Part shown: in pieces, positions 12,101 to 25,232 of the stretch
How the letters are laid out: every line of letters begins with the position of its first letter
How positions within the stretch are numbered: the first letter of the stretch is position 1
Assembly (NCBI GenBank): GCA_030141605.1
Contig: JAQGDQ010000034.1
Coordinates: forward strand, 982,001-1,046,000
Source of the DNA: Tubiluchus corallicola
Lineage: Eukaryota > Priapulida > Priapulimorpha > Priapulimorphida > Tubiluchidae
DNA length: 64,000 bases
Reading direction: 5' to 3'
Program-made: the position numbers and the translations under genes
Notes under the pieces: model-generated
Told to the model about the DNA's origin: nothing
Seen by the model: the letters and a program-made list of their open reading frames with translations, nothing else
Databases searched by the model: none

Positions 12101-15100
12101 GACAACTTATAACAAAGCAATAATAAAGATCTTCAAACTCCAATAGACACTTTACGAACAATTATTCATGAAGAGTATTGTACAATAAAACAGTATCCAT
12201 GCGCCAGCATTGTTGCGCGGTACAAGAAAAACAAATTTTTTACGCTTGCTCAGTTCGAAACGCTAACTTGGAACTGAACTGCAAGAATATGTGTTCAAAT
12301 GATGTATAAATTTGCTCTGTTTGCTTACCTAACATTTACACTGCAAGGTTTAATTGCAAGTAATCTGCCATCACCATTTGCAGGTAATTCTGTATCAGAG
12401 TTTATCAAAGATGCTTCACTTGTTGTTACATTTCTGCTCTCATTTAGCACAGAAAAGTCTTTGCCTGCAAAAAGAAATTCAGGCACAATACAAACTTTAT
12501 GCATATTAATGGAAAGAAAATTTTTTTGTATTTTAACAACATGCTGATATCTCTGTTTGCTGGACCTTGTTTTCACGGATATCCGAAATTTGGACAAAAC
12601 CCGATCGACTGCTAGTTGGCGGGCCGTCACTTTGTTTACATACTCATGCAGTCTGTAATGACACGTGTGTAACTTGTGTCAATGTGCTTAGTGCTTTATC
12701 AGCATGTGTAAGTGTTTTAGTATATACAGTTTGTATATACTTTTGCACAAGAGCAGCCATTTTTGAGACAGGCAATTGATTCTGCATTACCATGAGTCTA
12801 GTACACGGCATCTACTATATTAGCTTAGTATTGGAAAATACGGACTATTGGCAAATTTGTACCGACGTCCGGCAAACTGAGATATGAGTGTATATAAAAT
12901 TATATACTTACATTGTTTTATAAATGGATAAAAAAAACCAATATTGACAACAACGTACAACAGAAATGGCTAGAATACAGCTTACTGTGCAGTTACAACA
13001 CAATGGGTACTCCTTCAAATGTTTAAATGTATTCCGCCTTAACAATTTTTCAAACTAATTAAGCGTACTTCATCTTATCATCTTTTAAATGTTTCCCCTC
13101 TTAACATCTTTCTGTTGGTATCTTATTACACCAATCAGTCCCAATTATTGTTTCAGCAATTATTTTACCCAAATATTCTGCTTAGTATCTAATGTGAGAT
13201 TAAACCGATACACAGTCTTTAGAACAACTGTGACTACCTCTCCTCATCTTGTAAATTTAAGGAACAGGAAAGTAAAAATCAACCGCGTGATGCGTAAATT
13301 GTAAAAATACATAGAATCGTGTCGACTTACGATCAGATGACCGCCTTCTAATTGTACTTTGTTTGAAGATAGTAGGCGGAGCTTGGATGTCAAAAGAATC
13401 ATTATGGTCAGTTACTGATGGGAAAAATCGCTTCCTTTGCGTAGCTGTTATGTTGCTTATCGATGAATTGCGAATATCAACTGAAAGACGAAAACACAAG
13501 AATACTAAAACTATATTCATTTCATTTACTAACATTATTTCATATGCAGTATAACAGTGGCTGAGCCACAAACGCACGTTATCTTATGATCTGCGCTAAC
13601 ATATTTTGGTAACTTGCAGGTGAGTTTTTATTATTACAGACAAAACTCTTTACAGCACCTACCTTGGAAGTGCAAAAAGGGTTTACATTATAACTAAGTG
13701 CATTAATACATACATGTCATGCGAATATAGATACTATGTTTTGTTAAAAATATAAGCATTAGGCCAACGTTAAAATTATAATAATAATAATAATAATAAC
13801 AATAATAATCTTTACTTAAAGTCGGCTTTTGGGTCAACAATTAACATTAGCTCAAAGAGCTATTATCGCCGATTGTAAATAACAACCTACAACTACATAA
13901 CAGAGACTATTATTACCCCACTATTACCCTATATACCACGCGTCAGGCAGGGTAACAGCAGGTACCATTTTTATAGTCTTTGGTATGACTCGGCCGCTGA
14001 TTCGAACTCACGACCTCCCAGACGGAAAGCAAACACATTACCACTAGACTAAACCGTCTGGTCAAAACGGTATAAAGGGGGAGATATAATGATACTTAAA
14101 TGTACATTCCAAAAGCACTTTTATTAATAGAATATGTTAAATAGTCGGTTTTGTGTATTCTTCATCAACAAATTACATCAACCCAAACTTGTAACATCCA
14201 TAATCGAAAATCGATGGAAATCACTTCGATTATTATTATGAGTAGAATTACAATTGGAAGCTGGAAACCCTGCACGGCTTTGTTGACAAGTAAAATGATT
14301 ATTTGCAATGTAGCATCACCAAAATGCCTGCAATTTGACAGCAATTAAAAAATAAAGTCGTGCACAAAGTGAAATGAAAGAAAGTTTTCTGTACGTTACC
14401 CGTGGAATTTTGTTTTTGTCGATCAGCTGGACTTTGCTCTTCATCTGTTGATTCTAATAGAGATTCAATACTGGCAAGCTTGTAAAACAATTAAAAAGTT
14501 AGACATTACTTAGCAGATGCACTTTATTATAGTTTAAAATTACGTTCACTTACTTAATTTTACCAAAACTATAATACATTACAGAACAAAAAGATGTAAG
14601 ATAAGCACATGTAGTTTTTGATGCCCAGTATCAAGCTATGAGAAGTTATCATTAATGCTAAGAAAAGGCACAATTAATAAGAAACTTACAGTCAAGTCAG
14701 AAAAGACACAAAGTTTTCCCATCCGCAACTAACTTCAGGTCAACTAATGACAGTTCACAGTGATCGACTACAATTTTCTGTGTTTTCTGCCTTTGCTGTC
14801 AAATTTTTTTTTGTAAAACTAAACACAAATTTTGCATTGATTTGAAAATGGCTATAAGACTAAATCCCATACCGGAGGGGACATTTTAGGCTGCTGTGGC
14901 ACTTTTACCGCAGTTCCGAAGCTCAAAGGTATTGGGGTTGGTTGTTCGATTAATGCACGCCTCGTAGCCTCCTTGGCTTGTGTGACTCGAGCTTTCGTAA
15001 ACTCAAGCGGCTTCTAGAACATTACAAAGTTTACACAATAAGCATTTACAGTCTATATACAACACCCACGAACATAAAAACGAATTACTTCGGTAAAGAG

Positions 15101-18100
15101 ACGAGTAAAAATAAGCCAAGGAAAAACTAGTCAAATGTTTCATAAGATGCAGAGGAAAAGCTTAACCTGACAAACGTATCAATAATAACCAGTATCTAAA
15201 AATAGTTAGTTTTAATACTTTATCCGGGATGAGAATGACAAATTGCAACTCTGAAACAGGCCGGGGGAGTTTTGGGGCAGAAGCCCCTTGGAGCCAGCAA
15301 CAAATTGCAATTTTGTGACCATAGAGAGCCTCTAAATGGACTTAAAATATCAATTACCTTGTTTCATGCATAATTTAAAATACCCAACCATCTAGAATAC
15401 ATGGTACATATGAATGCGAAACTTCAAAAAATTAACAAATTTTATTTTGTATATATTTTGTTGCCTATATTTCATAAATTATAAAATTAAACTTGGTTTT
15501 ATTCAAATTACTCTTTGGTATTTCGATTGTTTGTGTCTGGAGGCCGAGGCTACGATTTCGATGAAAACGAGGTTCAACGCCGAAAATATTTCTCAACGAA
15601 TTTACGTGATTTACAAAAATGGCACTACTGGCCTTCCAAAAACTCGGAATTCCGCGTATCCGCGGAAAATTCTCATCCGTGACTTTATCTAGTTAAAATA
15701 TTTGTAAAAACATTTAATTACTGTGCAATATTGTCCAGGAAAGAAAAATGAAGAAAGGAAAACTGTAAATCATGGATAATAAAACCCGTACCTGGAAAAA
15801 GCTCCTGTCGAGCATCATGCTCTCTTCCAGGATCATCGAAGCCTCTGCTTTCAACTGGGAAACCAGTTTCTCTTCTAACCGGGAAAATTGGTCGCTGAGC
15901 TTTGATTCGATGAACCTCATTGCAGGGCTGAAATTTGTCACAAGCATGTAATCAAAATGGTTGAGAATAACAGTATTAAACCAAAATTTATAATTCTTGT
16001 CATTTGTTTAGATCTTTTCATTTGAAAGATCTTAGTTAATAATAGCGTACACAATAATGTTTGCAAAAACAAGGGCTTAATCAATTTTTTCCTATGACAA
16101 TCATGTTGTAACGCCATGTACAAGCAGCCCCAGTTAAATACAATTACATTAACATAAAAATTACAATTTTTTAAATCACCAATAGCTTTGTAATTTTAGA
16201 AAAACCAGCTATAATGGTATCTTTATTATGTAAGTTATCATCATAGAAATTGTGTTTCAACATTATATTATTTACTTTAATAATATCCATTTAGTTTAGT
16301 CTGTAGAGTTATATAAATAGTTATCTAATAATTGATAGTTATAGTTTATAGATAATAGTTGTTTCATAATTTTAAGCTGTTATTTTAAGCTAAATATTGC
16401 TGTTAAGGCTATCTGTTATATCAGAAAGAAACACATTACTACAAGTGCATATCTAAAGTAAAAAAAAGTTGCAGAGAAGTTTTGTGCCCTCAAAAATATA
16501 TGAGATACCCAGTGTAAATCATTACCTGGATATACCAGCCGATGTTGGACATGACGAACTGTTGGAAACTGTGGAAATATCGAAAGTTTCACTTCGATTG
16601 TGAACTCCACTGAGCACAGTTATATCTGCAGTCGAATCACTGTTCTCTGGAGGGCTTGTTGTATCAGGCTCCAATGACTTGTCAATAATTTCTATCAAAC
16701 AAAAACGATAAGACAACAATTTAATATATTATAAAACTGAAGCGCATTATTTGACTTAATTTTGAAAACAAGACCAAATTTTAGCCACTAATATAAAATG
16801 ACCTCACGAATAAAATAATGATTAAGAAAATGTTACTTTTAAAATGACACATGTAGCAATTGTTAATGCAAATGTCTAATTTTCGTGGTTGTGTACTTTC
16901 AGCCATTCATTTTGGAACGGGCAAAAGTGTCATGTCTCAAAACTGAGTGGTGCAACAGTAGAACATGCCTAACTTGTGAACCGAGAGCAGTCTCACCAAA
17001 TCACACATTAGCTAAGGCTGCCAATCCACCATTAAAAATCACATTCAAACTAACACTTCGAAGCTAACATTTTGAAATTCGAATTGAACAGAATTCTAAC
17101 ATTTTAAATTCAAATTGAGTTGACAAACCTGTTGGTGTTTTTGAAGAGGAACACGATTCTAGTGTTTAATAAAAGATCTTAGTTAATAAAAGAGTACACA
17201 GTTTAGTTGCAAAAATAAAGGGTTATTTGATTTTCATATCACAATTAAGTTTTAATGCCACATACAATCGCTAGAATATTTATGGTTAATTGACATCTGT
17301 TTCACCTTTAACACAATGTTTTGTTAGGACGCATTAGGATCATTAAGTGAGATTCCCAGTACATTACATTATAATACACAAAATGAAACACGCGAATAAA
17401 ATACCTGTTATGAAATGGCTTACCCTGGTTGGCTCGAACAATATTCTTCACTTTCTCCACTTTCGTGCTGAATTTTAATGCCCTCAGTGTATCAAAATAG
17501 TTGCATTCCTCTGGCCCAACACAACTGATAATGCAAGAATAACTGTTTCCGCCTAAGGAATCCTGCACAAAAATTTTGGCATTTTAAGCCAGCAAATAAT
17601 GTTGTCTTTTATGGATTATAAATTTTTGAGATGCTCACATTTCTTCTTTAACACAATTATGTTGACCCAAGCAAATGCAGCTGAGATATTTTGAAGGAAA
17701 TGAATTTATATCAGTATAACTATTATTTAATATAGATATTACGCTTAGTATAAAATGGTAAAGAAAGTATGTAAAAATAACTTCAGGCAAAACCAGAACC
17801 CAATCTGACTGTAATTCAGAATAATCTGCTCTTTAAAATATTGAAGGGGCATACTATTTTTTCCAGAAAACCTTACTTGAAAGAATAATAACCGTACAAA
17901 TCAATTTCACGTATGCGCAGATAGCTATTACATTCATATCCATCTCAACATTCTCTAGTTAGACGGCTTCTAAAGCCTGCATTTCGAAAACGCATTGCAC
18001 AAAAACATGACCTCGTGTTGTACCTTTCAGTTCAGATGCGCTAGTTTTAGTTTTTGATGAACTACAAACATTCGATAGCTCATGTGCGAGTGAGCGCATG

Positions 18101-21100
18101 AAATTTGAAATTTTATCTTAAAACTTGCTGAATTTTATGATAACATACGAAATCTCTTACAGTAGCACTCTGTACTTCAATTTTCTCTTTCACAAACATG
18201 TGCAACACGCTTGTGGAATATTTTTGCTGTTGTAAATTATGTTCATTTGCGATGCCATCAATAGTTGGGCTCGCCCATTGTTAATTAAGATTTTAGTCTA
18301 TTATATAAAATCAGAAATGCCTTTCCAGTATTATTGGTGTTAAAATGTATACTTTTTAGCGGACTTGAAAATGGGGTATTATACAAAAAATCATCCTGTC
18401 TTCCTTTAAGACTAAAGTATCCATAAAAATGCATTTACAATCACATACACAAAATTATACAGAAGAAGTAAAAATGAAATTAAAAATACGGTGCGTGAAT
18501 AAAGTATTCTAAGTTGTGGTGTCTCAACCATGTTTTGCAGTCTTAATGTTGAATATGATGCTTCAATATTGTGAAACAGTTTTAACAATTTAATGAAGGT
18601 TATAGCCTCATAGATTATTCATGTTGAAAAACGCTTTTTATTTACAAATTTTTTCAACTGTGCTTGTGTGCATAAGTTTTAAGTAATCTTAAATTCCATA
18701 CCTGCAAGAGTCGAGTTAATTTACTGCTTCGGTATGGTACAGCAAAACTTCTGTGATTGAGAGCTTCAATTACTTGCCCTAAGTAGAACAATGATGTGTT
18801 TATGCTACCAGATTCTTTCAACCTACAAAAAATTAAATGAAATCTTTACTATCTATATATTAAAAAAAGTTACATGTTAAAAGCTTGCTGGAAATTTTAC
18901 AGACTATACATTAACGAATTATTTTTTTTGAGTTACATCATTTTTTAGTGTGAATATAAGTAATAATACTGTGATATTATAAGATTGATACTGACTGTGA
19001 TAGTCACACGCAAAGCGATGTACTGTGTACAACCATTCGCCAGAAACTAGTTTAGTCAGACTGGTGAAGAAAATACCTGGCAAATGATTACCTTGCACAA
19101 ATATCACAAAAAATGGCTAGGCTCAAGTGGCTAAAGTTGTGGTTAACAATACTAAGAGAGAAGTGGCTTCGACAAATCACTACTTTGCGCATTTTGTGTA
19201 TATCAACACTTTAAGAAAAAGCAGTGTCACAAAAATCATAAAGCATATTGTTTTGTATTTTGTTGTCAAGAAATGAAACTATTCCACAAATTTAAATGCT
19301 AGTCTAAATACCTGAGGCCAGCATTTCCCGTGCGACGATTGTCCTCACATCCGGCAAGGTCGACCAGGTACAACTTTCCTTGGCTCCGCATTCTTCCGTC
19401 CCCCTTGGTGACTTTCACAAGAACAATCACGTGGCTTCGGCTGGAATGCTCGTTGAGCAAGGTGGCCCCCACGTGGCTGTAAAACGTCAAGCGTGCATAA
19501 TTCTATACGAAGAAACATTGCTCGAGGCCATATAAGTGTCTTAAATATGCTGTGCATATACAATTTCCCATCAGTGAATCCATGCCAGCAATGACATGAC
19601 TCAACTGAAAAGTGAAACTGCCCAGAAGGCATTTTTGTGACTGTCACACAAGCTAACACAACCTCCGTTACCAACTACACCCGACAGAATTTCAATCGCC
19701 AAGCACACATTGCAGCCGCACAGCTATTCCCTGACACTAAAAGTGAATACTTAATGGGATAATGTTCAACAATATCATACGTTTAAAATAGAAACACATA
19801 ATCTTGCATATAAGATTCAGTAATTCAGCATATTTATTAAACTATTTATATCTTTACCACAATGAATATACTACATTATTACGGCATTGCCTAACGTAAG
19901 AGGCAGCATAATACTGCTTTCTTCAATCATTTCTTGGCATTTCTGAAAATTGTTATTATATTAACATACTGTTCCTATGCCCTTATTTTCAAATGTTTGA
20001 AAGCAAATGCTTGTTTTATGTATAAGGTTTCATGTATTATGTGTAAAACTGTTGAAAAGCTAATGTAGAACAAAACTGTGATGTCGGAATTTACCGCCTA
20101 TCATTGGCTCGTATGAAATGCTGGAGAAATTCCCCTGGTGAGGAAATTGTCTTTTCTTCCAGACGCGGGATGAGTATGTCTTTACTCGGTGTTTGACGAA
20201 TCAGTAGGTCCGTAGCAGGCTTTGTTTTGCTCGTGTGTGAAAGAAGATCAATTACCTACAAACACAGAACATACTACAAGCAGATGTCAGCATTAAAAAT
20301 ATTAGCTTACAACTAATACTAGAAATTAAGTTAAAAATTTACAACCATAAAAGAAGCCATAATGCCCTTTAAATCTCAAAAAATCTTTGTTTTCCCCAGA
20401 AGTCTCTATCCCTCACAGACCTCATCATCTATACAGAGAGATACATAATAATGTACAGATAAGTACAGTACAGGTAAAACTGCATATAAAATAATAATGT
20501 ATCTACCTGTAATTTTTATTATTGCATCTCTCCGTACAGCTGATGAAGTCAGTGAAGGACGAAAGGTGAAAAATAAAGAAACGATTTTTGAGATTCAATG
20601 GGCACTTTGACTTCTTTTACAGTTATGACCAGGCCAATTCGCAGAACAGTACTACCTTATATTTGAAATTTAAGAAAATATTACACTACAGTCTACTACA
20701 AGAAAAAGAACTTTGTCATATTTACCTATTTAATGCTATGCAAATTGTGAAATCATTGTATATGAAGCAGAGAATGAAACAATTAACGACAAAAAAAAAA
20801 TCGTAAAATATTAGATGAACCAAACACTGGTACTTTTAGTAGGATGGTTGTTGGAATTACTAGTTCCCATTTATTTACATTATACATTATACGGTATTAC
20901 GGTTCGCATTAAGCAATATTATTAAGTAAGTAAGTAAGTAAGTAAGCAAACAATTTATTGTCATTATAGCATAATACATACAATGAAATTTATGTGGTTT
21001 TACGTACTGCAGTAAGTTATTGAAACAACAGGGAGATTAACACAAATAATTCAATCAGTTGTACAGTGAGATAAAGAATTAATATTGGAGATTTACTGAA

Positions 21101-24100
21101 ATTTACTGTTTATGGTGCGAATTGGGATAGAAAGAATTTAAAGCTCTTGTGGTTTTAGCGTTAATTGAGCGGTATCTACAACCAGAGCATTTCAAAATAT
21201 TTACTACCTGAAAGAAATTCATCTTTCATTATAAGTTTCATACAAATATGCCATAGATTGCTGTTCAACTCCCATAATTTTTGAGATGAATTTCACAACT
21301 TGATTAAGAGCATTGCGATCTCCCTGCACGGTAGCGCCATACCTTACAGTGAGGGATGTTGCTAAGATGCTCTCAATTACTGCCCGATAAAAACTCTTCA
21401 TCACAGCAGGGGCAATGTTAAATAATTTGAGTTGTCTTAGAAAGTACTGTAGGTTGAAGAACTCACCTTTTCTTGGTATATCTCTAAATATGAGACTTTG
21501 ACAGAATACACAGTATCAGGATGTGCAAGTTTATCTGCCTCAATTAAATTGAACACAGTCTCAAGTGCTCGTGGAATGATACCAATGTTGTCTTCTGGAC
21601 CCATCATTGTGTAGGTCTTACCTTGATGAAAAGTTAAAAACACGATTTCAAATGCATAATAATGGTTTCAACGCTCATACAGAAACTGCTTGCAAACACT
21701 GCAGTAAAACTATGAATATCTTATTTTCATAGGTTTTGAATTGATTTCTTGTGCAAAACTTGTCAGTGGTTAAGTCATTTCACCAAAAGATTTAAAACGC
21801 CTTCAAAAATTAGTAGGTGCTGGTTGACGGAAGTTAAAGGAAGACCGGACGATTGTTTAGACTCATTCTCATTTTAATTTACTGTCCAAAATATACGTTT
21901 TCTTGCCTGCAAAAGTTAACAATTGTTCCTTGTATTTGAATAATTAGCTTAGAAAGTTAATTAACGGCAAGCGAATAGAGCTATTGCTTACATCAGAAAC
22001 TAACCACAGTTTGTACAATGGCAGGCGTCTTCCCTTGCGCGTCAAGCGCATTTGCATAGGTGTTACAGTACTGCTTAAACGTGTGATGTCACGAAAAATG
22101 GGCTTTACTTCATATGACGTTATGCAACTAACACTGCAGTTCATGGTCATGGTTATCACGGTACCACCTATTTGTCGACCACGCGCACATGACAAAAAGG
22201 CGCCATTGCCAATCTTAGTAGATTCACTGAGCCACGCGTAACTTTAAAAGTTTAATGAAATTTCAGTATCTGAGGTAATTATTATTAAATCTGTGCTTTG
22301 ATTTAAAACAAGCTACTGTAGTTTTCAATATTTTAGAGCATTCTTTATTCTGAACTCGTGTTTACACAATCATCCGGTTTTCCTTTTAAGAGAAAATAAA
22401 AGCTAATATGAATCTACGTTACTGATGAAATAGAGTAAAGCTTCCCTAACAGAGTATGTTCACAACAATGGCAGAATATTTACTTGTCAAACAATCTGAT
22501 ATATTCATTTCTAAACAGCATTAGTGTATAATTGAAGACAAGGAAAAAATATATCCTGGCAAAGAATTTTTTTCAATATTACAAATGCTAGAAGCATTAA
22601 ATGGCTAGTAGGACTGCACCAAATACCAGCTATGTTAAATAAAATAATTCAAAATGAATCTCTACAAAAACAGTTGCACACAGAAAATGTCCAAAATTTC
22701 AAATGTGTAACTGAAAATGTCTAATTTTGAATGCCGGGATATGATAAAGACATGGAAGCCAGAAATAAGCCACAGGTGGTAAAAAACCAAAACTGCTGTT
22801 ACGACTAGTGCAGATGGGGCAGGCCTGACTAGATGTAAGGTAGTCACTGGAGATTCCTTGGCCGAGCAATAAGTTTACATAAAATTTTACTTTAAAGAGG
22901 GATCTGCCCACAAACTCCAGATAGTGGCTTCGCAGCAAGGGTAGTCTACGGGGGGCGCTACCACTTCAAGAGGGTGTTGGTTCTTGTGGGATTCTGTATT
23001 AGCACTTATCGGTTAATCTAATTAAATACAACAGGACAATGACGCAACAATAATAATTATAGTATACTGTTATCACTTTTAATGACAAAATATTAGGCAC
23101 GAAAATCAAACCGACCAAATATGTCATTAAAGCACAATACATCAAAACAAAACATTGGCAAAAATATCAGAAACACGTTATTGGGCAAAATTGAAAGCAA
23201 AACTAAGTAATATCACCAAAAATAAACAGTGTTCATAACTAACATATTATAATGTCTTGGTAATATTTCCATTGGATATAAGCTAAACTAGCCGTAGCAA
23301 ACGTTCGTCTAAGGGCTTAACTTAACTACCGGCCACCCCTGGGGAAATGCTAGCAAGTTAATGCATTGAAAGTAGCATTCAGGGCTGTGACGTCACGTGT
23401 AAATTAGCAGGATCCATGAAACATTTCGTTGCTAAACTTCATACACAATTTCAATGTCTGGCATGACTTCAACTCGTGTAGGATCACGTCATATTGAACA
23501 TTTTTCAATTGTGAAAACCATTAGTCCATCTGTACCCATGACACCCTGCATAGTAAGGCAAAGAATAAATCAACTTACAGATCGGGATCCCGTGAAATAG
23601 TCTGAAGCTCTAGACACCTCTTGCTGGCCTCAAATAAACAAGAGAACTATCGTATCCTTCTCGTCTATCGCTCAACCGGTAGTCCTCCAGCCACCAGTGG
23701 TACTTGGGAGTCCATTAACTGTGCAACATCCTCACCCATCAACATGACGGCAGCAATCAAAAGTAGTAAAATGGACAAACATTTTCGTTCGAAAGTTCAG
23801 CAAAACTGCAATTACGAAAAGTCTGACCTATGTAATGTTTTCAGGTCCAATACCAAAGCTCAACTGTTTTCTACCTTGTACACCTGTATCGTGACGAGTT
23901 TTCTGGGTCACCTCTCCGCATTCACAAGTTGATCAGACGGCTTCATATCGCGCACAAAATTGAATGCTACAAACCAACCCGCAGAACTTAAATTCCTAAA
24001 TCTTGGGTTTAAAGGGCAACTGAACCATTTTTTTAATACTTGTTTTCCGGTTTAGTTGATAATATGACAATAGCTTGGTTGTCATATTAATTATTATTAT

Positions 24101-25232
24101 TGATAACACCATCATTACATTATTTCTCATCAGACTTTCTGGGGTAAAATAAACAGTATGTTACAACTGCCATTTTGGATCATTCACCACTCAAAGTTCA
24201 AGACACCAGACAAGCACTAGCAACACAAATTAGAATTAAACAGCCGTGATTTTACCTGCGCCAGTTTGTCCGTATGCAAGCACACTAGCATTATATCCTT
24301 GTGTAACTAGGTTAACCAATGGTTCCACCGCTTCATGATAAACTTGCTCTTGTTCAGTCTCGTCATTAAAAACCCGAGAAAACCTGTTTAAGTAAAAGCA
24401 GAATGACATCAGCTAGTATTTGACAGGAAAAAAAAGCAGACAGTTGCCCACATGGTAATCTACATACACTTAATACAGGCTAACAAAATAACTGTCTGGG
24501 TTTACAGCATTCTAATCCTGCTAAAGTACAATCTTCTGCACAAAGTTTAGATGTTCAAGTATATTTTGATGCAGAAGAATCAATCTATTTTATCATTTTC
24601 ATACGATTTCTAATTTCAACGTTTTTTCAATCACAAAGTTTTACATTATTAACAAAACAACACTACATTTCTCCTCCTTATGCGTTTCTCTCCATTTCTC
24701 TTACCGTTTGATTATTAAAGAAGAATGTGCTCAAAAATGAACAGTAAACAGCTTTAATTTAAGAAATTACAAAATGGTTAAATCTAAAGTTCATATTTGC
24801 ACATTGCGTTTTCAATGGATCTGGTCCATACCGATGACAGTATGGCTGATCTATAGGAATGTACTAGGCATGGAAGCATATATTGTTTTACTACAAACTA
24901 TTTTGTAGACTTTCTGTTTTCTGCATTACAAATTTGCAGTAGCCATTAATACATGTATAGATTCAGGTCTTTGAACAATGAATTACAAGTTTTTTGTTCT
25001 TAGCTTGAAACAGTTTTGCAGTCACCGCCGTACGTGTGTGGGAGAAATTAAACAAATCTCTAGCAGAATGCTGCTTACAAATAAATGCGACTCACCAATA
25101 CTTTGAGTTTTCATGTTCATTTCTATGGTTTGTGATTTCCAAGCTATTATCATTGATGCTACTGATGCAGACTTTGTTTTCTTGCATTGGTGGTCGAATG
25201 CGCACAACCACTTTAACTGGCTCCTTCTCCAT
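6689..25232 (-). CDS. KIF22: Chromokinesin KIF22/Kid (kinesin-10), about 790 aa
   Basis: Plus-end-directed mitotic motor that binds chromosome arms and generates polar ejection force. Exons in gene order: 25232-25096, 24383-24256, 21621-21467, 20255-20095, 19476-19312, 18822-18702, 17562-17424, 16691-16526, 15927-15792, 15013-14873, 14478-14400, 13480-13331, 12464-12329, 10941-10750, about 8549-8348, 6862-6689. Phases agree throughout. The motor (about residues 6-335) has [11 protein letters not shown]-loop [16 protein letters not shown] (switch I) and [13 protein letters not shown] (switch II). A neck/coiled-coil stretch follows ([16 protein letters not shown]), then an NLS (KKRKRK), then the C-terminal helix-hairpin-helix DNA-binding segment ([30 protein letters not shown]) that identifies the Kid family. 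Uncertain points: the acceptor of the HhH exon (8549 fits the phase but lacks a pyrimidine tract; 8583 is better by sequence but in the wrong phase, so a small exon may be missing) and whether the last exon belongs here. Confidence 0.9.
7768..7853. repeat. 86-bp perfect palindrome with (TA)n centre
   Basis: The left arm agtctcttcaaaaatatata and the right arm ending tttttgaagagact are exact reverse complements through a TA core centred at 7810/7811. A third copy of the arm sequence (tttttgaagagacttt) lies at 7429-7444. It is either a foldback element or an intron hairpin, and has no coding capacity. Confidence 0.9.
9068..9105. repeat. (TA)n microsatellite
   Basis: About 18 TA units in the kinesin gene. 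It explains the poly-(Ile-Tyr) open frames on both strands. Confidence 0.95.
9700..10450. other. GC-richer island of unknown origin inside a KIF22 intron
   Basis: Composition changes sharply from the AT-rich surroundings to C/G-rich sequence (for example tcgcctccccttcctccagg near 10362). There is no spliced coding pattern and no clear TIR or poly-A tail. It may be an old repeat; a missed exon of the kinesin was looked for here and not found. Confidence 0.35.
10633..10745 (+). repeat. Dispersed repeat, copy 1
   Basis: About 110 bp from the cgaaacattttctcaac region to ggaaaattctcatcc. It matches 15570-15690 with scattered substitutions and shares atttacaaaaatggcacta. It abuts the 3' splice donor of the KIF22 exon at 10750. 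Confidence 0.75.
10962..11248. repeat. Two-copy tandem duplication of about 140 bp
   Basis: The block running from ttcaattcaa through ggatagcgaaaagac occurs twice in succession with only a few differences (aggtagatc versus agatagatg; a 2-bp indel). It is a recent local duplication in an intron of the kinesin gene. Confidence 0.88.
11746..12086. mobile_element. hAT-like MITE with 8-bp target duplication
   Basis: The 341-bp element begins taggggcgagca and ends tgctcacccccta-like (tgctcacccta with one more C), giving inverted termini. It is flanked by ttgtatat (11738-11745) and ttgtacat (12087-12094), an 8-bp duplication with one mismatch. Terminal TAGGGG-type repeats with 8-bp duplications are characteristic of the hAT superfamily. 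The interior is rich in ttcgaa motifs and has no transposase. Confidence 0.72.
13783..14070 (-). mobile_element. tRNA-derived SINE
   Basis: On the minus strand the 5' head reads as a tRNA-like promoter: A box TAGTCTAGTGG and B box GAGTTCGAATC at tRNA-like spacing. A body of about 200 bp follows, then a 3' end TAAAGATTATTAT running into an (ATT)n tail. The element lies in an intron of the kinesin gene, in the sense orientation. Its last 13 bases match the 3' end of the LINE at 51325-54214, which suggests it was mobilised by that LINE family. Confidence 0.8.
15570..15690 (+). repeat. Dispersed repeat, copy 2
   Basis: Second copy of the 110-bp repeat at 10633-10745, in the same orientation. Both lie close to exons of KIF22. 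Confidence 0.75.
17837..18405 (-). mobile_element. TTAA-flanked MITE, family B, copy 1
   Basis: A 569-bp element bordered by TTAA at 17833-17836 and 18406-18409. Read on the minus strand it begins aggaagacaggatgattttt. Similar sequences, in the same order, occur at 35792-36945, 48234-48440 and 50130-50566. There is no coding capacity. TTAA duplication is typical of piggyBac-type elements; the superfamily is inferred from the target site only. Confidence 0.72.
20924..20946. repeat. (AAGT)n microsatellite
   Basis: Five to six AAGT units in a KIF22 intron. Confidence 0.9.
21838..22385. mobile_element. TTAA-flanked MITE, family A, copy 1
   Basis: A 548-bp element with inverted ends (aggaagaccggacgattgtt, and its counterpart acaatcatccggttttcct at the right), bordered by TTAA at 21834-21837 and 22386-22389. 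A second copy is at 33922-34473. Its terminal bases resemble those of family B, so the two families are probably moved by the same transposase. None is encoded here. Confidence 0.82.
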
